A DNA stretch of 64,000 bases from Anomaloglossus baeobatrachus (taxonomy: Eukaryota > Chordata > Amphibia > Anura > Aromobatidae). The DNA lies in assembly GCF_048569485.1 (NCBI RefSeq), contig NC_134356.1, forward strand, positions 93,811,604-93,875,603. The letters are read 5' to 3'. A program made the position numbers and the translations under genes. Of the stretch, positions 53,165-64,000 are shown one piece after another. Position 1 is the stretch's first letter; every line of letters starts with the position of its first letter. The notes beneath the pieces were generated by a model, which was not told where the DNA came from, did not search any database, and saw only the letters and a program-made list of their open reading frames with translations.

Positions 53165-55420
53165 GAATCCTTCTGGACCTTGCAGGTACATTAAATGGTA
53201 GTACTAAGGACTTAGTGGCATTCAATTTGTAATACGACACCTCAGCAAAGGTCGACAGGGTGGACATCACTGCTGGAAAGGAATATTCAAGGTTAGTGCA
53301 TGATATTATTACATCATCCACATATAGACCCAATTTATGTTCATGCTCCCCTACCCTTATACCAGTTATGTTTGGGTTCACCCTAATCGCCTCCGCCAGA
53401 GGTTCCACCACCAGAGCAAAAACGATAGGGGACAGCGGGCACCCCTGGCGGGTGCCATTGGTTATAGAAAATTTTAATGAGCGAAAACCCGAGGCTAGAA
53501 CTGAAGCATTTGGGTGAGAGTACAAGGCCAAAACAGATGACTTAATTCTTCCTTCAAAACCAAATTTCGTGAGCACTCTTTCCAGATATCCCCAGTGCAC
53601 CCTATCAAAGGCCTTTTCGGCGTCGAGTGACAAGAATACACCAGGGACACCCGACTGCTCCATCACCCCAATTAAATCCAGCATCCGCCTGGTGCCATCT
53701 TTGGATTGCCTGCCCTCCACAAAACCCACCTGATCCGGGGCTACCAAGGAGGGGATTATTTTATGGAGTCTGGTGGCTACCATTTTTTGAGTAAATTTTT
53801 AAATCACAGTTGAGCAATGAAATTGGTCTGAAATTCCCAGGGGTATCCGCCGTTTTCCCCGGTTTGGGTAGTGTAGTGATGACTGCTTCTAGGCTCTCTG
53901 AGGAAATAGTCCCGGTCGTTTGCCACAAATTAAAGGTCTTTAGTAAAAAAAGGGGCTAGAATAGCGGCAAATTGCTGATAATATTCATAGGGAAGCCCAT
54001 CCGGGCCTGGGGCTGAGTTTCGTTTAGAAGCTCTAATGGTGTCCAAAATTTCCTGTATAGTGAAGGGAAGATTTAAAGATTCCAATTGCCGGTCTGAGAC
54101 CCGAGGCAATTCCAGACCGTCCAAAAACTGCTGAATTTTTTCCGGTGTTGGCTGAGGGGTTTGCAGGTCATCCCTTAAATTGTACAGGGCAGCATAATAC
54201 TTGGCAAAGGCGTCTGCTATCCCATTAGGGTGCCTTATAAGTGAACCGTCTGGGCCCTTCAAAAATTCAGTTCTAGATTTAATTTCCCGTTTTTTTGTTC
54301 TTCTAGCTAGTAAGGTGCTGGCTCTATCCCCCATTGCATAAAAAGTTGATTTACTCTTTTTAAGATTATGTTCATATCTATACAACAGGAGGGATCGCAG
54401 TTGAAACCTGCAAGTAAGAATTTCCCTGGACAGTGTAGACGACGGGGAGGCCTTGTTAATAGTTTCTAAGTGTTCAATATGGGCTATAATTTCTTTAATT
54501 TCGGCTTCTCTTTGCTTTTTCAAGAATGATGCAGTTTTTAAAAACTGCCCTCTAATAACTGATTTGTGTGCAGCCCATAAGGTCTCGTCAGAGACCTCCC
54601 CATTGTCATTATGCCCAAAGTATTCCAACAGGCCTGCCACAACCACCTCCTGAACATTCTTTTGGTTCAGTAAACTAGTATTAAGTCTCCACTGAGGCAC
54701 CATAAATCCACTAGTAGAGTCCTGTACAACCAAAGTTATCGGAGCATGATCCGACCATGTTATCAGACCCACTTCAGCACCCGTACACTTGTGAACAGTC
54801 TTACTATCCGTCAGGAAGAAGTCGATCCTGCTGTACGACCGATGCCTTGGGGAAAAGAAAGTATAGTCCCTTTCCGATGCATGAAGGTATCTCCATATGT
54901 CAGGTAGATGAAACTCCGCGACTAACTGTTTCAGTTCCTTTCCTGACTTAGCGGACCTCGCCGAGCAGTCCATAGATCGAAGAACTGGAGTGTTAAAGTC
55001 CCCGCAGATTATCTCTGACCCCTGTGCGGTGCTCCTAAACATCTGGAAAAATTTCCGGGCAAAAGTTAGTTGAGATGAGTTTGGAGCGTAAATCGATGCC
55101 AAGGTATACAAAAGCCCATTCAGGAGGCACTTTAGAATAATATATCTCCCGTCTGCACCATAGGTTACATCAATCATTTTGAAAGCCACAGAGTTTTTAA
55201 TCAGGATAGCCACTTCTCCTTTTTTTTTTTTTTTTTTTTTAGAGTCATTTGCAAAGAACATATGTGGAAATCTTGGATGTAGTAGCCTTTTATTGTCATC
55301 AGTAAGAAGGTGAGTTTCTTGAATACATGCTATATCACATTTGGATGCTATAACTTCTCTCCACAGCATGGATCTTTTTGCAGGAGAATTGAGACCCTTC
55401 ACATTGACAGAAACTTAATA
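53165..55420 (-). pseudogene. L1-like ORF2 (endonuclease and RT), frameshifted and truncated
   Basis: The endonuclease part has CIQETHLLTDD, IASIYAPN-like (LASIYAPNSSQ), CGDFNTP, RIDFFLTDS and WSDHAPITL, the APE-type catalytic motifs. RT: NSAPGPDGLPYEYY, then [20 protein letters not shown] in a second frame, then VGFVEGRQSKDGTRRMLD, LSLDAEKAFDRVHWGYL, TRQGCPLSPIVFAL and LYVDDVIIS (V for the usual A in YxDD) in a third. Shifts lie near 53942 and 53785, both at A runs, and a lysine run (near 55220-55240) is swollen. No ATG is in frame at the start; translation of the first block begins after a nearby stop. Confidence 0.87.
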
Positions 55421-55683
55421 CTCATGGCGGATCCCAGAAAGGACGATGTTTTCAGGCAGGCCGACTGAGAGGCATAGGGCTGGCAGAGGCAGGCAAGGAG
55501 GACCAGTTAGGGACGGTGCACAGGTGGAGGGAAAAAACAACAACAAAAAAAAAAAATACTTCAGCTTCATCCTTACTGGACAGCTGGGAAGTACTTGCTC
55601 GCCATAGGCGAGAACAACAGAGGGCTTAAGTGACATCACAGGTCACATGAGAGCTACACATGCCTGCGGCTGGCGAGACTCCC

Positions 55684-57302
55684 TCAAGCTGGTTCCCACT
55701 CAGGATTGATTTTTTTCTTCTGAGCATCCCCCTGATCCCGGCGCGAGTCTGAGTGCATTGTAAGGGGTAATCCCCAGGACTCAAGTAGTTTGCTCAGTTG
55801 AGGAGGGGACTGGCATACATGTGTTTTAGAATCCCTGAAGATAATCAATTTCACCGGGAATCCCCATTTATAGCGTATGTCATGCTCCCTCAGGATTCTG
55901 GAGAACTGGGAAAATTCTCTTCTTTTTGCCAGAGTTGTAGCAGACAGGTCCGGGAACACCTTTAAATCATTAAATTCATCTGGGAGGATAGGGTTATCCC
56001 TCAGTATCTGGAGCACTGCTTCCTTTGTTTTATAAAAATACAGTCGTGCCAGCGTGTCCCTGGGCAGAGTGGGGTCGATACCTTTAGGTTTAGGGATTCT
56101 ATGAATTCTATCCACTATGAGATCTCTTTCTGCGTGTTCTGGGAGCAGTAGTTGGAGAAACTTGTGAAAGAAATCTGGCAGCTCTTTATCAGCTACTGAC
56201 ACAGGAATGCCCCTAATTTTAAGATTGTTCCTTCTGGAGCTATCTTCCAGATCCCCAAGCTTGTTTTTCAGTATTCCCACCTCCTCCTCTAGTGCTGTGT
56301 TAGGCTTCTGCCACACTCACGTGAAATTCACGCACGTGCCGAGAGACACGTATTTTCCCTGCGTGTTGCGTGCAGGTAAGTACGTGTCTCTGGTACGTGC
56401 GTGACACGTGTGTTCTACGTGTGCTATCCGCGATAGCACACGTAGAATCGGTAATTATTATACTCACCTGGTCCTTCCTGATGTCCGCGCTGCTGTCCAT
56501 GGTGCTGATCCTCGGTCTCCAGCCCTCCCGTCTCCCCGCTGCTGCTGCTGCCAGGCAGTGAAGTGAATATTCAATGAGAATAATGAGCGGCGGTCGGCAG
56601 CAAGAGGCAGCAGCGGCAGAGACAGGAGGGCTGGAGAAGGTGAGTTAATGTTTTGTTTTTTTTTCACTGACGTGTGTTTTCTCCGGCGCGTGTCACACGG
56701 GACCGCATCCACACTACACCCGTGTGGTACGGGTGCAGGCCGTGAGACACCCGTGCTGCCGGAGAAAACACTGACATGTCAGCGCTTTGAAAATCGCACA
56801 CACGTACAAACGCACACGGACACACGTTCCGTGTGGTTTTACGTGTGTGTGCCTGCTACCATAGGGTAGCATTGCTGAACATGTCTCCGTGCCGCCGGTA
56901 CGTGTAAAAAATGCCAAACACGTACCGGAGGCACGGATGTGTGACGCTAGCCTTAGCATCAATCAGATCATTGTGTGACTGAGCAAGTTCGGCCATTTTA
57001 GACTCCACATGGTCTGTACGGTCCCCCAGTGATTTGATTTCCTCTTTAACTTCTTTAATCATGTTCTTAAGATCCCTGAAATCCTCCTGCAGTGATGACC
57101 TCAGAGAACTGAACATGGCTTGCAGCCTTTCGTCTGTGAGAGGAGTGCCTGTGACACTGCTTCCCAACCCTGTCTCTTCCTGGTGTAAGGGAGACACTGC
57201 AGCAGCAGACATCTTCTGAGGAGAGGGGGATCCCCTATCCCTGGGATAAAAGTCAGTAAGCTTTGCCGGGGGGCCAGATTTCCGGGGTCTACCCTTTGGC
57301 AT
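55684..57302 (-). pseudogene. L1-like ORF1 (RNA-binding protein), interrupted by a MITE
   Basis: Starts MPKGRPRKSGPPAKLTDFYP, then LQEDFRDLKNMIKEVKEEIK, a coiled-coil segment ending at the MITE (56303-56952). After it, EEEVGILKNKLGDLEDSSRR, then NNLKIRGIPVS, RDLIVDRIHRIPKP and ARLYFYKTKEAVLQILRDNP, the RRM-like and C-terminal domains of L1 ORF1p. Both halves are open, so the gene was intact when the MITE landed. Confidence 0.88.
56303..56952. mobile_element. Harbinger-type MITE in LINE ORF1, 650 bp
   Basis: TTA at 56300-56302 and 56953-56955. Ends GGCTTCTGCCACACTCACGTG and, in reverse, GGCTAGCGTCACACATCCGTG. Rich in ACGTGT. Contains a perfect internal palindrome at about 56411-56447 (TTCTACGTGTGCTATC, CGC, and its reverse). 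Confidence 0.88.
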
Positions 57303-57584
57303 ACTGTGCAGGGGGGAATACTCACTGTTTCAGAGGAGAGTTCTCAGCAATTTGAAGCAGGTTTGAGCCAGTTTGTACAGCCACAGCACAGAGCTTCACT
57401 CTTAAGCAGCCATTGCCTTCAGCATGCAGGCCACAGCCCCGCATATGGCTACTTTACCATACCTAGACACCACTTCCATGCCTATAGCTGCCGCCGTTCT
57501 CAAGTTAATGGTGGTGGACAGAATATGGATGGACACACTGTAGATAGTAGATGTAAACGTCTTGTTTTAACTGTATGAGGTAGT

Positions 57585-57670
57585 CAGAGTTGTGGAGTCG
57601 GAATAGGGAAATTGAGGCGTCTGAGTCAGAGTTGGAGTCGGAAGTTTGGCTTACAGACTCCACAGCCCTG
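57585..57670. mobile_element. Short hAT-like MITE remnant
   Basis: CAGAGTTGTGGAGTCGG at the left and CAGACTCCACAGCCCTG at the right are inverted 15-bp ends of a hAT-type family. The interior has GGAGTCGG repeats. No 8-bp duplication is seen. Confidence 0.5.
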
Positions 57671-60156
57671 ATGTTCAATGTACACATGCAGTCCTAGGAT
57701 GAGGCTGAGAGAAATAAGCAATAGGATAGGAGTATTATTTGGAGGTAACCAATAAGTTAAAGATGAGTGAGTAAAAGTTCCACAGAAGGGAAGCATATGT
57801 ATAACACCATGCTTCACAACGGCACATCCCCACGACCTCCACCATGTGAGCCACCACTGCAGGTATGATACCAATCCCTTAGGCTTTCACCTCTATGACT
57901 GTTATAGACACCAGGCTCTGACATTTATTACGTTCCTATAGGCACATATTTGGGCACCTTGTGCTCTTTCTTCCCCTGGTTCAGCGCATATAACCTTACC
58001 TCAATCCTGTTTCTTTGGGTAGGTCACTATATAGATTCTCTGATGTATCTGATATTATTGCATTAAAAAAGACTAGGCATCCTCTTTGTTCATATAGGTA
58101 CGTGTTCAATATTTTCTTCATTCATGAATACATTTATGTCACTACTAGACCCACCTGTTTGTATATTATACCATACATCTCACTCAAATGTTCACCTTTG
58201 CTATACTGCACTGTGGATAGCACCACAATCATAATGTTGTCAGAATCCCTTGAAAGTATATATGCATTGTTTTGTTCTTCTCCTTTTTTTTGTATAATTT
58301 TATATATTTTTTTTTTAATACATTGTATAATTTTTGTAAAGCTTTGGTTATTACTTTTGTGATTCTACAGATCAAATATCTTTAATAAAAGGCTCTTATC
58401 TGAAGCCAAGCATCAGACAAAATATTTCTTTGTATATACAAACAAAAAAGAAAAAGCAAAATCAGTGATAAGTTTCATTTTTTCAACTTGGTATGAGTGC
58501 CGAAATTTGCTACTTTTCTATTGGACTCGTTTACTCTTGAGCATCAAAATACACAGTTGAGCCAGGTTACTTGCTGCATAATCAGTGATCTATAGCAGAA
58601 ACAGAGAAAGCAGGCGGAGAAGAAGCAGTAGACCCTAAGCCACCCCTATCCCCCCCAAGGGCATCACATGCTTGAAACAAAAGTTACTTCCGCACAATTT
58701 TGGAGAGGTGCCAATAATTTAAGACTCATTTATTTTTAATATTTTTGTGAAATATCAAATTTATCTTTTTCTTTTTATTGGGGGGAGGGGGGGGTATATT
58801 GTTCCAAGACACACACAGGAAATAAACATGTGTAATTGCAATCATTTTCTGGGAGACACACTTCACTTTCTGGATCAATTTAAATGGTATGAACATTTTC
58901 GGCCATGACTGTATATAAATTCTTGTGAGTGAGGGGGCATGAGGACATGACAGGTTCTCCTTAAATGGAAAGAACAAACATGTCAATGCTTTAGCATTTC
59001 TGCATTAGAAGAGAGGGGGGTTGGGGGGACAGGTAACCTTCAAATTTTATACTCAAATTTTAAAGAAAACAGCCCATACACAAAAATCATACAGTAATAA
59101 TATTATGAGAGATAAGCCTCCTATAAAGGGTCAAGGAGTGTTAGGCTACATTACTACGATGAGTTTTCGTGCATTTTTGATGTTGCAGAATTTCTGCACC
59201 TATTGGGTTGTGTTTATTTCATTGCGTTATTGTGTGCGTTTTTAACTCTGTGGGTTTTTGTCTCTGTGGTGTCATACTTTAAATTAGGCTGCTTAATTTT
59301 TAAACTTTCTGGAATTAGGCTTTAAAAACATTCTTAGAATTACACACATTTTTAATGCGTATCTGCCGCAGAAACTCTGAAAAAAAAAGTGTTTTTTACC
59401 TGCAGACTTTCCGCATCTAATGTCAGTCTATGTAAAAAATCTGTAGAGAAAACTCAATGAACTCGCAAAAGAAACTGACATGTTGCAAGATCTGTTTACA
59501 TAGTGTAAAAAACAATCACTGTGTGAGTGAGATTTCTATAAATCCTATCCACTTTGCTGAAGTTGTAAGACGCTGTGTTTTTACAAAGCGAAAACAAGCA
59601 GAGTCAAAAAGTTATCAAAAGCCCATTCCGGAACATAGGCTTATATACGATTACCAACATGGTAGCCAAGACGATCTTCATCAGGCTCCCAACTGCCATG
59701 GGAAACAATCAGGACCTCACAATCTTGTTGTTTGGGACCCCCAATGTTTGGCCACTTAAAGGCTACAGATTCATTTGAGCATGGCATCGATGGAGTAAAA
59801 GATCAGGATTGCAGTCATTTATGAACAAGTAAGGGTAAGCTGGTAAAACACAGCCAGAATGCTTTGTTATAGAGCAAGCTCAACTCCTGAGCCAGTATTA
59901 TATAGTTTCTCCGCATATCTCATGTACATGTAACTCCCATACAGGCAACTGGTAACTGCATTACCACTCCTTAGGTTATGTCAAAAGTGATAAGTCCTCA
60001 TTAAGCTGCTAGTTAAATCCTCTAAATGTAGTCAGGGATGCTTTGCTACCACTATAGCACAGGGCAAACAGTAAGTCCTATACTTACTCATACTTAGGAT
60101 ACTTATATGATACAGTCACTAATAGTACTCTGCACAGCTTAGACCACCCACCAGGA
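57671..60156. other. No gene recognised
   Basis: AT-rich sequence. 59138-59520 begins TTAGGCTACATTACTACGAT with CTGCAGAAT/TTTCCGCATC-type content resembling Harbinger MITE interiors, without a clear right end. Confidence 0.4.
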
Positions 60157-60273
60157 CTTTCATATATAAACTAAAGCCAGTGCTATACTGGCGCTGTCAT
60201 GCAGATTCTAAACATACCTTTAGTTGTTAGATCAGATGTATAGTTTCTGAAATATAGGCAAGTTTGTAAAAAA
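60157..60273. mobile_element. Partial MITE (family of 29107), cut by DIRS
   Basis: ACTAAAGCCAGTGCTATACT GGCGCTG then AAACATACCTTTAGTTGTTAG match the arm of 29107-29660. It stops where the DIRS end begins; the rest would lie beyond the window. Confidence 0.6.
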
Positions 60274-60777
60274 GGGAATTTTGTTTACTTACCGTAAATT
60301 CCTTTTCTTCTAGCTCCTATTGGGAGACCCAGACAATTGGGTGTATAGCTTCTGCCTCTGGAGGCCACACAAAGTATTACACTTTTAAAAAAGTGTAACC
60401 CCTCCCCTCTGCCTATACACCCACCCGTGCATCACGGGCTCCTCAGTTTTGGTGCAAAAGCAGGAAGGAGAAAACTTATAAATTGGTCTAGAGTAAATTC
60501 AATCCGAAGGATGTTCGGAGAACTGAAGACTATGAACCATAACAACAAATCAACATCAACAACATGTGTACACAAAAGAACAACCAGCCCGAAGGGCACA
60601 GGGGTGGGTGCTGGGTCTCCCAATAGGAGCTAGAAGAAAAGGAATTTACGGTAAGTAAACAAAATTCCCTTTTTTTTTGTCGCTCCATTGGGAGACCCAG
60701 ACAATTGGGACGTCCAAGAGCAGTCCCTGGGTGGGTAAAACAATACCTCAATAAAAAGAGCCGAAAACGGCCCCCTC

Positions 60778-61780
60778 TTACAGGTGGGCAACCGCCACCT
60801 GGAGGACTCGCCTACCTAGACTGGCGTCTGCCGAAGCATAGGTATGCACTTGATAGTGCTTCGTGAAAGTGTGCAAACTAGACCACGTAGCTGCCTGACA
60901 CACCTGCTGAGCCGTCGCCCGGTGCCGCAACGCCCAGGACGCACCTACGGCTCTGGTAGAATGTGCTTTCAACCCTGAAGGAAGTGGAAGCCCAGAAGTA
61001 CGGTAGGCCTCGAGAATCGGTTCCTTGATCCACCGAGCCAAGGTTGACTTGGAGGCCTGAGAGCCCTTACGCTGGCCAGCGACAAGGACAAAGAGCGCGT
61101 CTGAACGGCGCAGGGGCGCCGTGCGAGACACGTAGAACCGGAGTGCTCTCACTAGATCCAAAGAGTGCAAATCCTTTTCACACTGGTGGATTGGATTAGG
61201 GCAAAAGGAAGGCAAGGAGATATCCTGATTTAGATGAAAAGGGGATACCACCTTAGGGAGAAATTCCGGGACAGGACGCAGAACCACCTTATCCTGGTGG
61301 AAAACCAGGAAGGGGGCTTTGCATGACAGCGCTGCAAGCTCAGACACTCTCCGAAGTGATGTGACTGCCACCAGGAAGGCCACCTTCTGAGAAAGACGGG
61401 AGAGAGAGACATCCCGCAGCGGCTCAAAAGGCGGCTTTTGAAGAGCCGTCAGAACCCTGTTAAGATCCCAAGGCTCCAACGGACGCTTGTAAGGTGGAAC
61501 CATGTGGCAAACCCCCTGCAGGAACGTGCGGACCTGCGGAAGCCTGGCTAGACGCTTTTGAAAAAACACGGAGAGGGCCGACACTTGGCCCTTGAGAGAG
61601 CCGAGGGACAAACCCTTGTCTATTCCAGATTGTAGGAATGAAAGGAATGTGGGTAAGGCAAACGGCCATGGAGAAAAACAGTTATCAGAGCACCAGGATA
61701 AGAAGATTTGCCAAGACCTGTAATAGATCTTGGCGGACGTTGGCTTCCTGGCTTGTCTCATGGTGGCAATGACATCCTGA
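60778..61780 (-). CDS. DIRS tyrosine recombinase domain (part of the element at 60274)
   Basis: The C-terminal half of a 668-codon open frame. The Arg box is TSLRRVSELAAL, the HxxR box is LKAHSTRAVGASWAL, and the nucleophile tyrosine is in FTKHYQVHTYA. These are the tyrosine recombinase residues that replace the integrase in DIRS elements. In this family the enzyme inserts a circular DNA copy without target duplication. Confidence 0.85.
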
Positions 61781-62869
61781 GATAACCCTGAAGATGCTAG
61801 GAGCCAGGACTCAATGGCCACACAGTCAGGTTGAGGGCCACAGAATTCAGATGGAAAAATGGGCCTTGTGACAGCAAGTCTGGGCGGTCTGGAAGTGCCC
61901 ACGGTTGACCCACCGTGAGATGCCACAGATCCGGATACCACGACCGCCTCGGCCAGTCTGGAGCGACGAGAATGGCGCGACGGCAGTCGGACCGGATCTT
62001 GCGTAGTACCCTGGGCAGCATCGCCAGAGGGGGAAACACATATGGCAGTCGAAATTGCGACCAATCCTGGACCAGAGCGTCCGCTGCCAGAGGTCTGTGA
62101 TCCTGAGACCGTGCCATGAAGGCCGGGACCTTGTTGTTGTGTCGTGACGCCATGAGATCGACGTCCGGCGTTCCCCAGCGGCGACAGATCTCTCGAAACA
62201 CATCTGGGTGAAGAAACCATTCCCCCGCGTCCATGCCCTGACGACTGAGAAAATCTGCTTCCCAGTTTTCTACGCCCGGGATGTGAACTGCGGAGATGGT
62301 GGAGCCTGTGACTTCCACCCACTGCAGAATCCGCCGGACTTCCTGGAAGGCCTGACGACTGCGAGTGCCGCCTTGGTGGTTGATGTAGGCGACGGCAGTG
62401 GCGTTGTCCGACTGGATTCGGATCTGCCTGCCCTCCAGCCACCGATGGAAAGCCAATAGGGCTAGATATACTGCCCTTATCTCCAGGATATTGATCTGAA
62501 GGGACGATTCTATTGGAGTCCAGGTTCCTTGAGCCCTGTGGTGGAGAAAAACCGCTCCCCAACCTGACAGGCAAAGTGGTGACCACGGCCCAGGTTGGGG
62601 GTAGGAAGGATTTTTCCCGAGACAGATGTGGGTAGGAGCCACCACTGAAGTGATGTTTTGGTTGCAAGGGAAAGAGAGATGTTCTTGTCGAGGGAAGCCG
62701 CACTCTTGTCCCATTTGCGAAGAATGTCCCATTGGAGTGGCCATAGATGGAATTGCGCGAACGGCACTGCCTCCATAGCTGCAACCATCTTCCCCAGGAA
62801 GTGCATGAGGCGCCTTAAGGGGTGTGACTGACTCCGAAGAAGTGACTGCACCCCCGCCTGCAGAGAAAG

Positions 62870-63450
62870 CTGTTTGTCCCGCGGTAGCTTGACTAACGCT
62901 GGTTGGGTATGAAACTCCATCCCGAGGTAAGTCAGTGATTGGGTCGGCGTCAACTTGGATTTCGGGAAATTGATGATCCACCCAAACTGCTGGAGAGTCG
63001 CCAGAGTGATGGTAAGACTTTGTTGACACGCCACCCGAGAAGGGGCCCTGACTAGGAGATCGTCCAAGTAGGGGATCACCGAGTGGCCCTGAGAGTGCAG
63101 GACCGCCACGACGGATGCCATGACTTTGGTGAAAACCCGTGGGGCTGTCGCCAGGCCGAAGGGCAATGCGACGAACTGGAGGTGTTCGTCCCCGATGGCG
63201 AAACGCAGGAAACGATGTTCGGGTGCGATCGGCACATGGAGATACGCATCCTTGATGTCGATCGATGCTAGGAAATCTCCTTGTGACATCGAGGCGATGA
63301 CCGAGCGGAGAGATTCCATCCGAAACAGTCTGGTTCTCACATGTCTGTTGAGCAGCTTGAGGTCCAGAACGGGACGGAATGACCCGTCCTTTTTTGGCAC
63401 CACGAACAAGTTGGAGTAAAATCCGCGACCACGTTCCTGAAGGGGAATGG
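62870..63450 (-). CDS. DIRS reverse transcriptase domain (part of the element at 60274)
   Basis: Visible RT blocks: LFVVPKKDGSFRPVLDLKLL, SIDIKDAYLHVPI, FVALPFGLATAPRVFTKVM, VIPYLDDLLV and LTYLGMEF. The order and YLDD box are those of the Ty3-like RTs carried by DIRS elements. Confidence 0.85.
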
Positions 63451-64000
63451 GAATCACCACTCCTTCTATATTTAGAGCGTCCACTGCCTGAAAAAGTGCG
63501 TCGGCCTGTGCGGGGGTTGGGGAGGTTCTGAAAAAACGAGCCGTAGGTCGCGAGCTGAACTCTATCCTGTAACCATGAGACAGAATGTCTCTCACCCATC
63601 GGTCTTGGACGTGTGGCCACCAGGCGTCGCCAAAGCGGGAGAGCCTGCCACCGACCGAGGATGTGGCTAGATGAGTCCGAGAGTCATGAGGAGGCCGTAT
63701 TGGAGGCAGTGCCTCCTGCGGCCTTTTGGGGGCGTGACTTGGACCGCCACGCATAGGAGTTCCTCTGGCCTTTCTCCGGCCGGTTGGACGAAGAGGATTG
63801 GGGCTGGGCGGAGGGACGAAAGGACCGAAACCTCGATTGGAATTTTCTCTGCTGAGGTCTCTTAGGTTTGGACTGGGGTAAGGAGGAGTCCTTTCCCGAG
63901 GGTTCCTTAATAATCTCATCCAACCGTTCGCCAAACAAACGTTCGCCAGAAAAAGGCAAACCAGTTAAGAACCTTTTGGAAGCAGAGTCTGCTTTCCATT

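Larger units (their letters stand above)
53160..57560 (-). mobile_element. L1-like LINE, 3' part missing
   Basis: Minus-strand order is 5' UTR (to about 57560), ORF1 (57302 to about 55684, split by a MITE), ORF2 endonuclease (55402 to about 54700) and RT (to about 53165). The RT ends at a G13 run where DIRS sequence begins, so the element lacks its RT end and 3' UTR, the opposite of ordinary 5' truncation. Coding is well preserved apart from a few shifts, mostly at A runs. Confidence 0.85.
60274..64000 (-). mobile_element. DIRS-type retroelement, younger copy, runs off the window
   Basis: The left end has an inverted block 60274-60672 (TTTGTTTACTTACCGTAAATTCC... and its reverse) enclosing a short unique stretch, the DIRS-type end arrangement. 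Parts on the minus strand from right to left: end of gag (about 63690-64000), reverse transcriptase with YLDD box (about 62870-63450), RNase H (about 62100-62470) and tyrosine recombinase (about 60780-61780). The parts lie in overlapping frames, as is usual for DIRS. Long open frames suggest a young copy with at most few breaks; the missing right end prevents calling it whole. Confidence 0.88.

Noticed and set aside
57671-60156. Further host exons to the right of CAMLG
   Set aside because: No conserved coding stretch with splice signals was recognised.

Overview
The window looks like nuclear DNA of an anuran amphibian, probably a neobatrachian frog. The evidence is a host gene with vertebrate sequence and exon structure, very high repeat density, and a typical frog mix of Tc1/mariner, Harbinger-type and TTAA-type MITEs, hAT, DIRS, CR1, L1-like LINE and a tRNA-derived SINE. 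The species cannot be named from sequence alone.

One host gene is supported: CAMLG (calcium-modulating cyclophilin ligand, the GET2/CAML half of the ER receptor for tail-anchored proteins). It lies on the minus strand in four exons: 37253-37394, 25301-25728, 16013-16078 and 13333-13524. All four junctions keep the reading frame and give a 275-residue protein. A CRE-like and a YY1-like site lie upstream of exon 1, and an AATAAA lies below the stop codon. The three introns (about 11.5, 9.2 and 2.5 kb) are almost wholly transposons and tandem repeats.

Layout. 1-13 kb (downstream of CAMLG): a palindromic Penelope-like piece, a hAT element filled with a minisatellite, a TTAACCCCTTCAC-type element, an unusual mariner-like element, and two decayed Tc1 elements with nested MITEs. 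13-37 kb: CAMLG. Intron 3 holds a TTAA element with two hammerhead-like palindromes. Intron 2 holds a CR1 LINE split by a short DIRS copy, and a nearly intact Tc1. Intron 1 holds a decayed Tc1, several MITEs, a 31-bp array, a Penelope-like insert with a 14-bp target duplication, and a minisatellite built from the exon-1 splice donor region that is itself split by a 3.7-kb element carrying a 33-bp array. 37-48 kb: CAMLG promoter, SINE, nested MITEs, a Tigger-like MITE and Tc1 copies. 48-64 kb: an old DIRS copy, an L1-like LINE cut off in its RT, and a younger DIRS copy running off the right edge.

Two patterns go beyond ordinary repeat annotation. (1) Five loci share a hammerhead-ribozyme-like core (CTGATGA / short stem / GAAAC) followed by AATAAA; several are long palindromes and three have 9-14 bp target duplications, as expected of Penelope-like retroelement terminal repeats. 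(2) The first unit of an intronic minisatellite starts exactly at the CAMLG exon-1 splice donor, so later units carry copies or near-copies of that donor.
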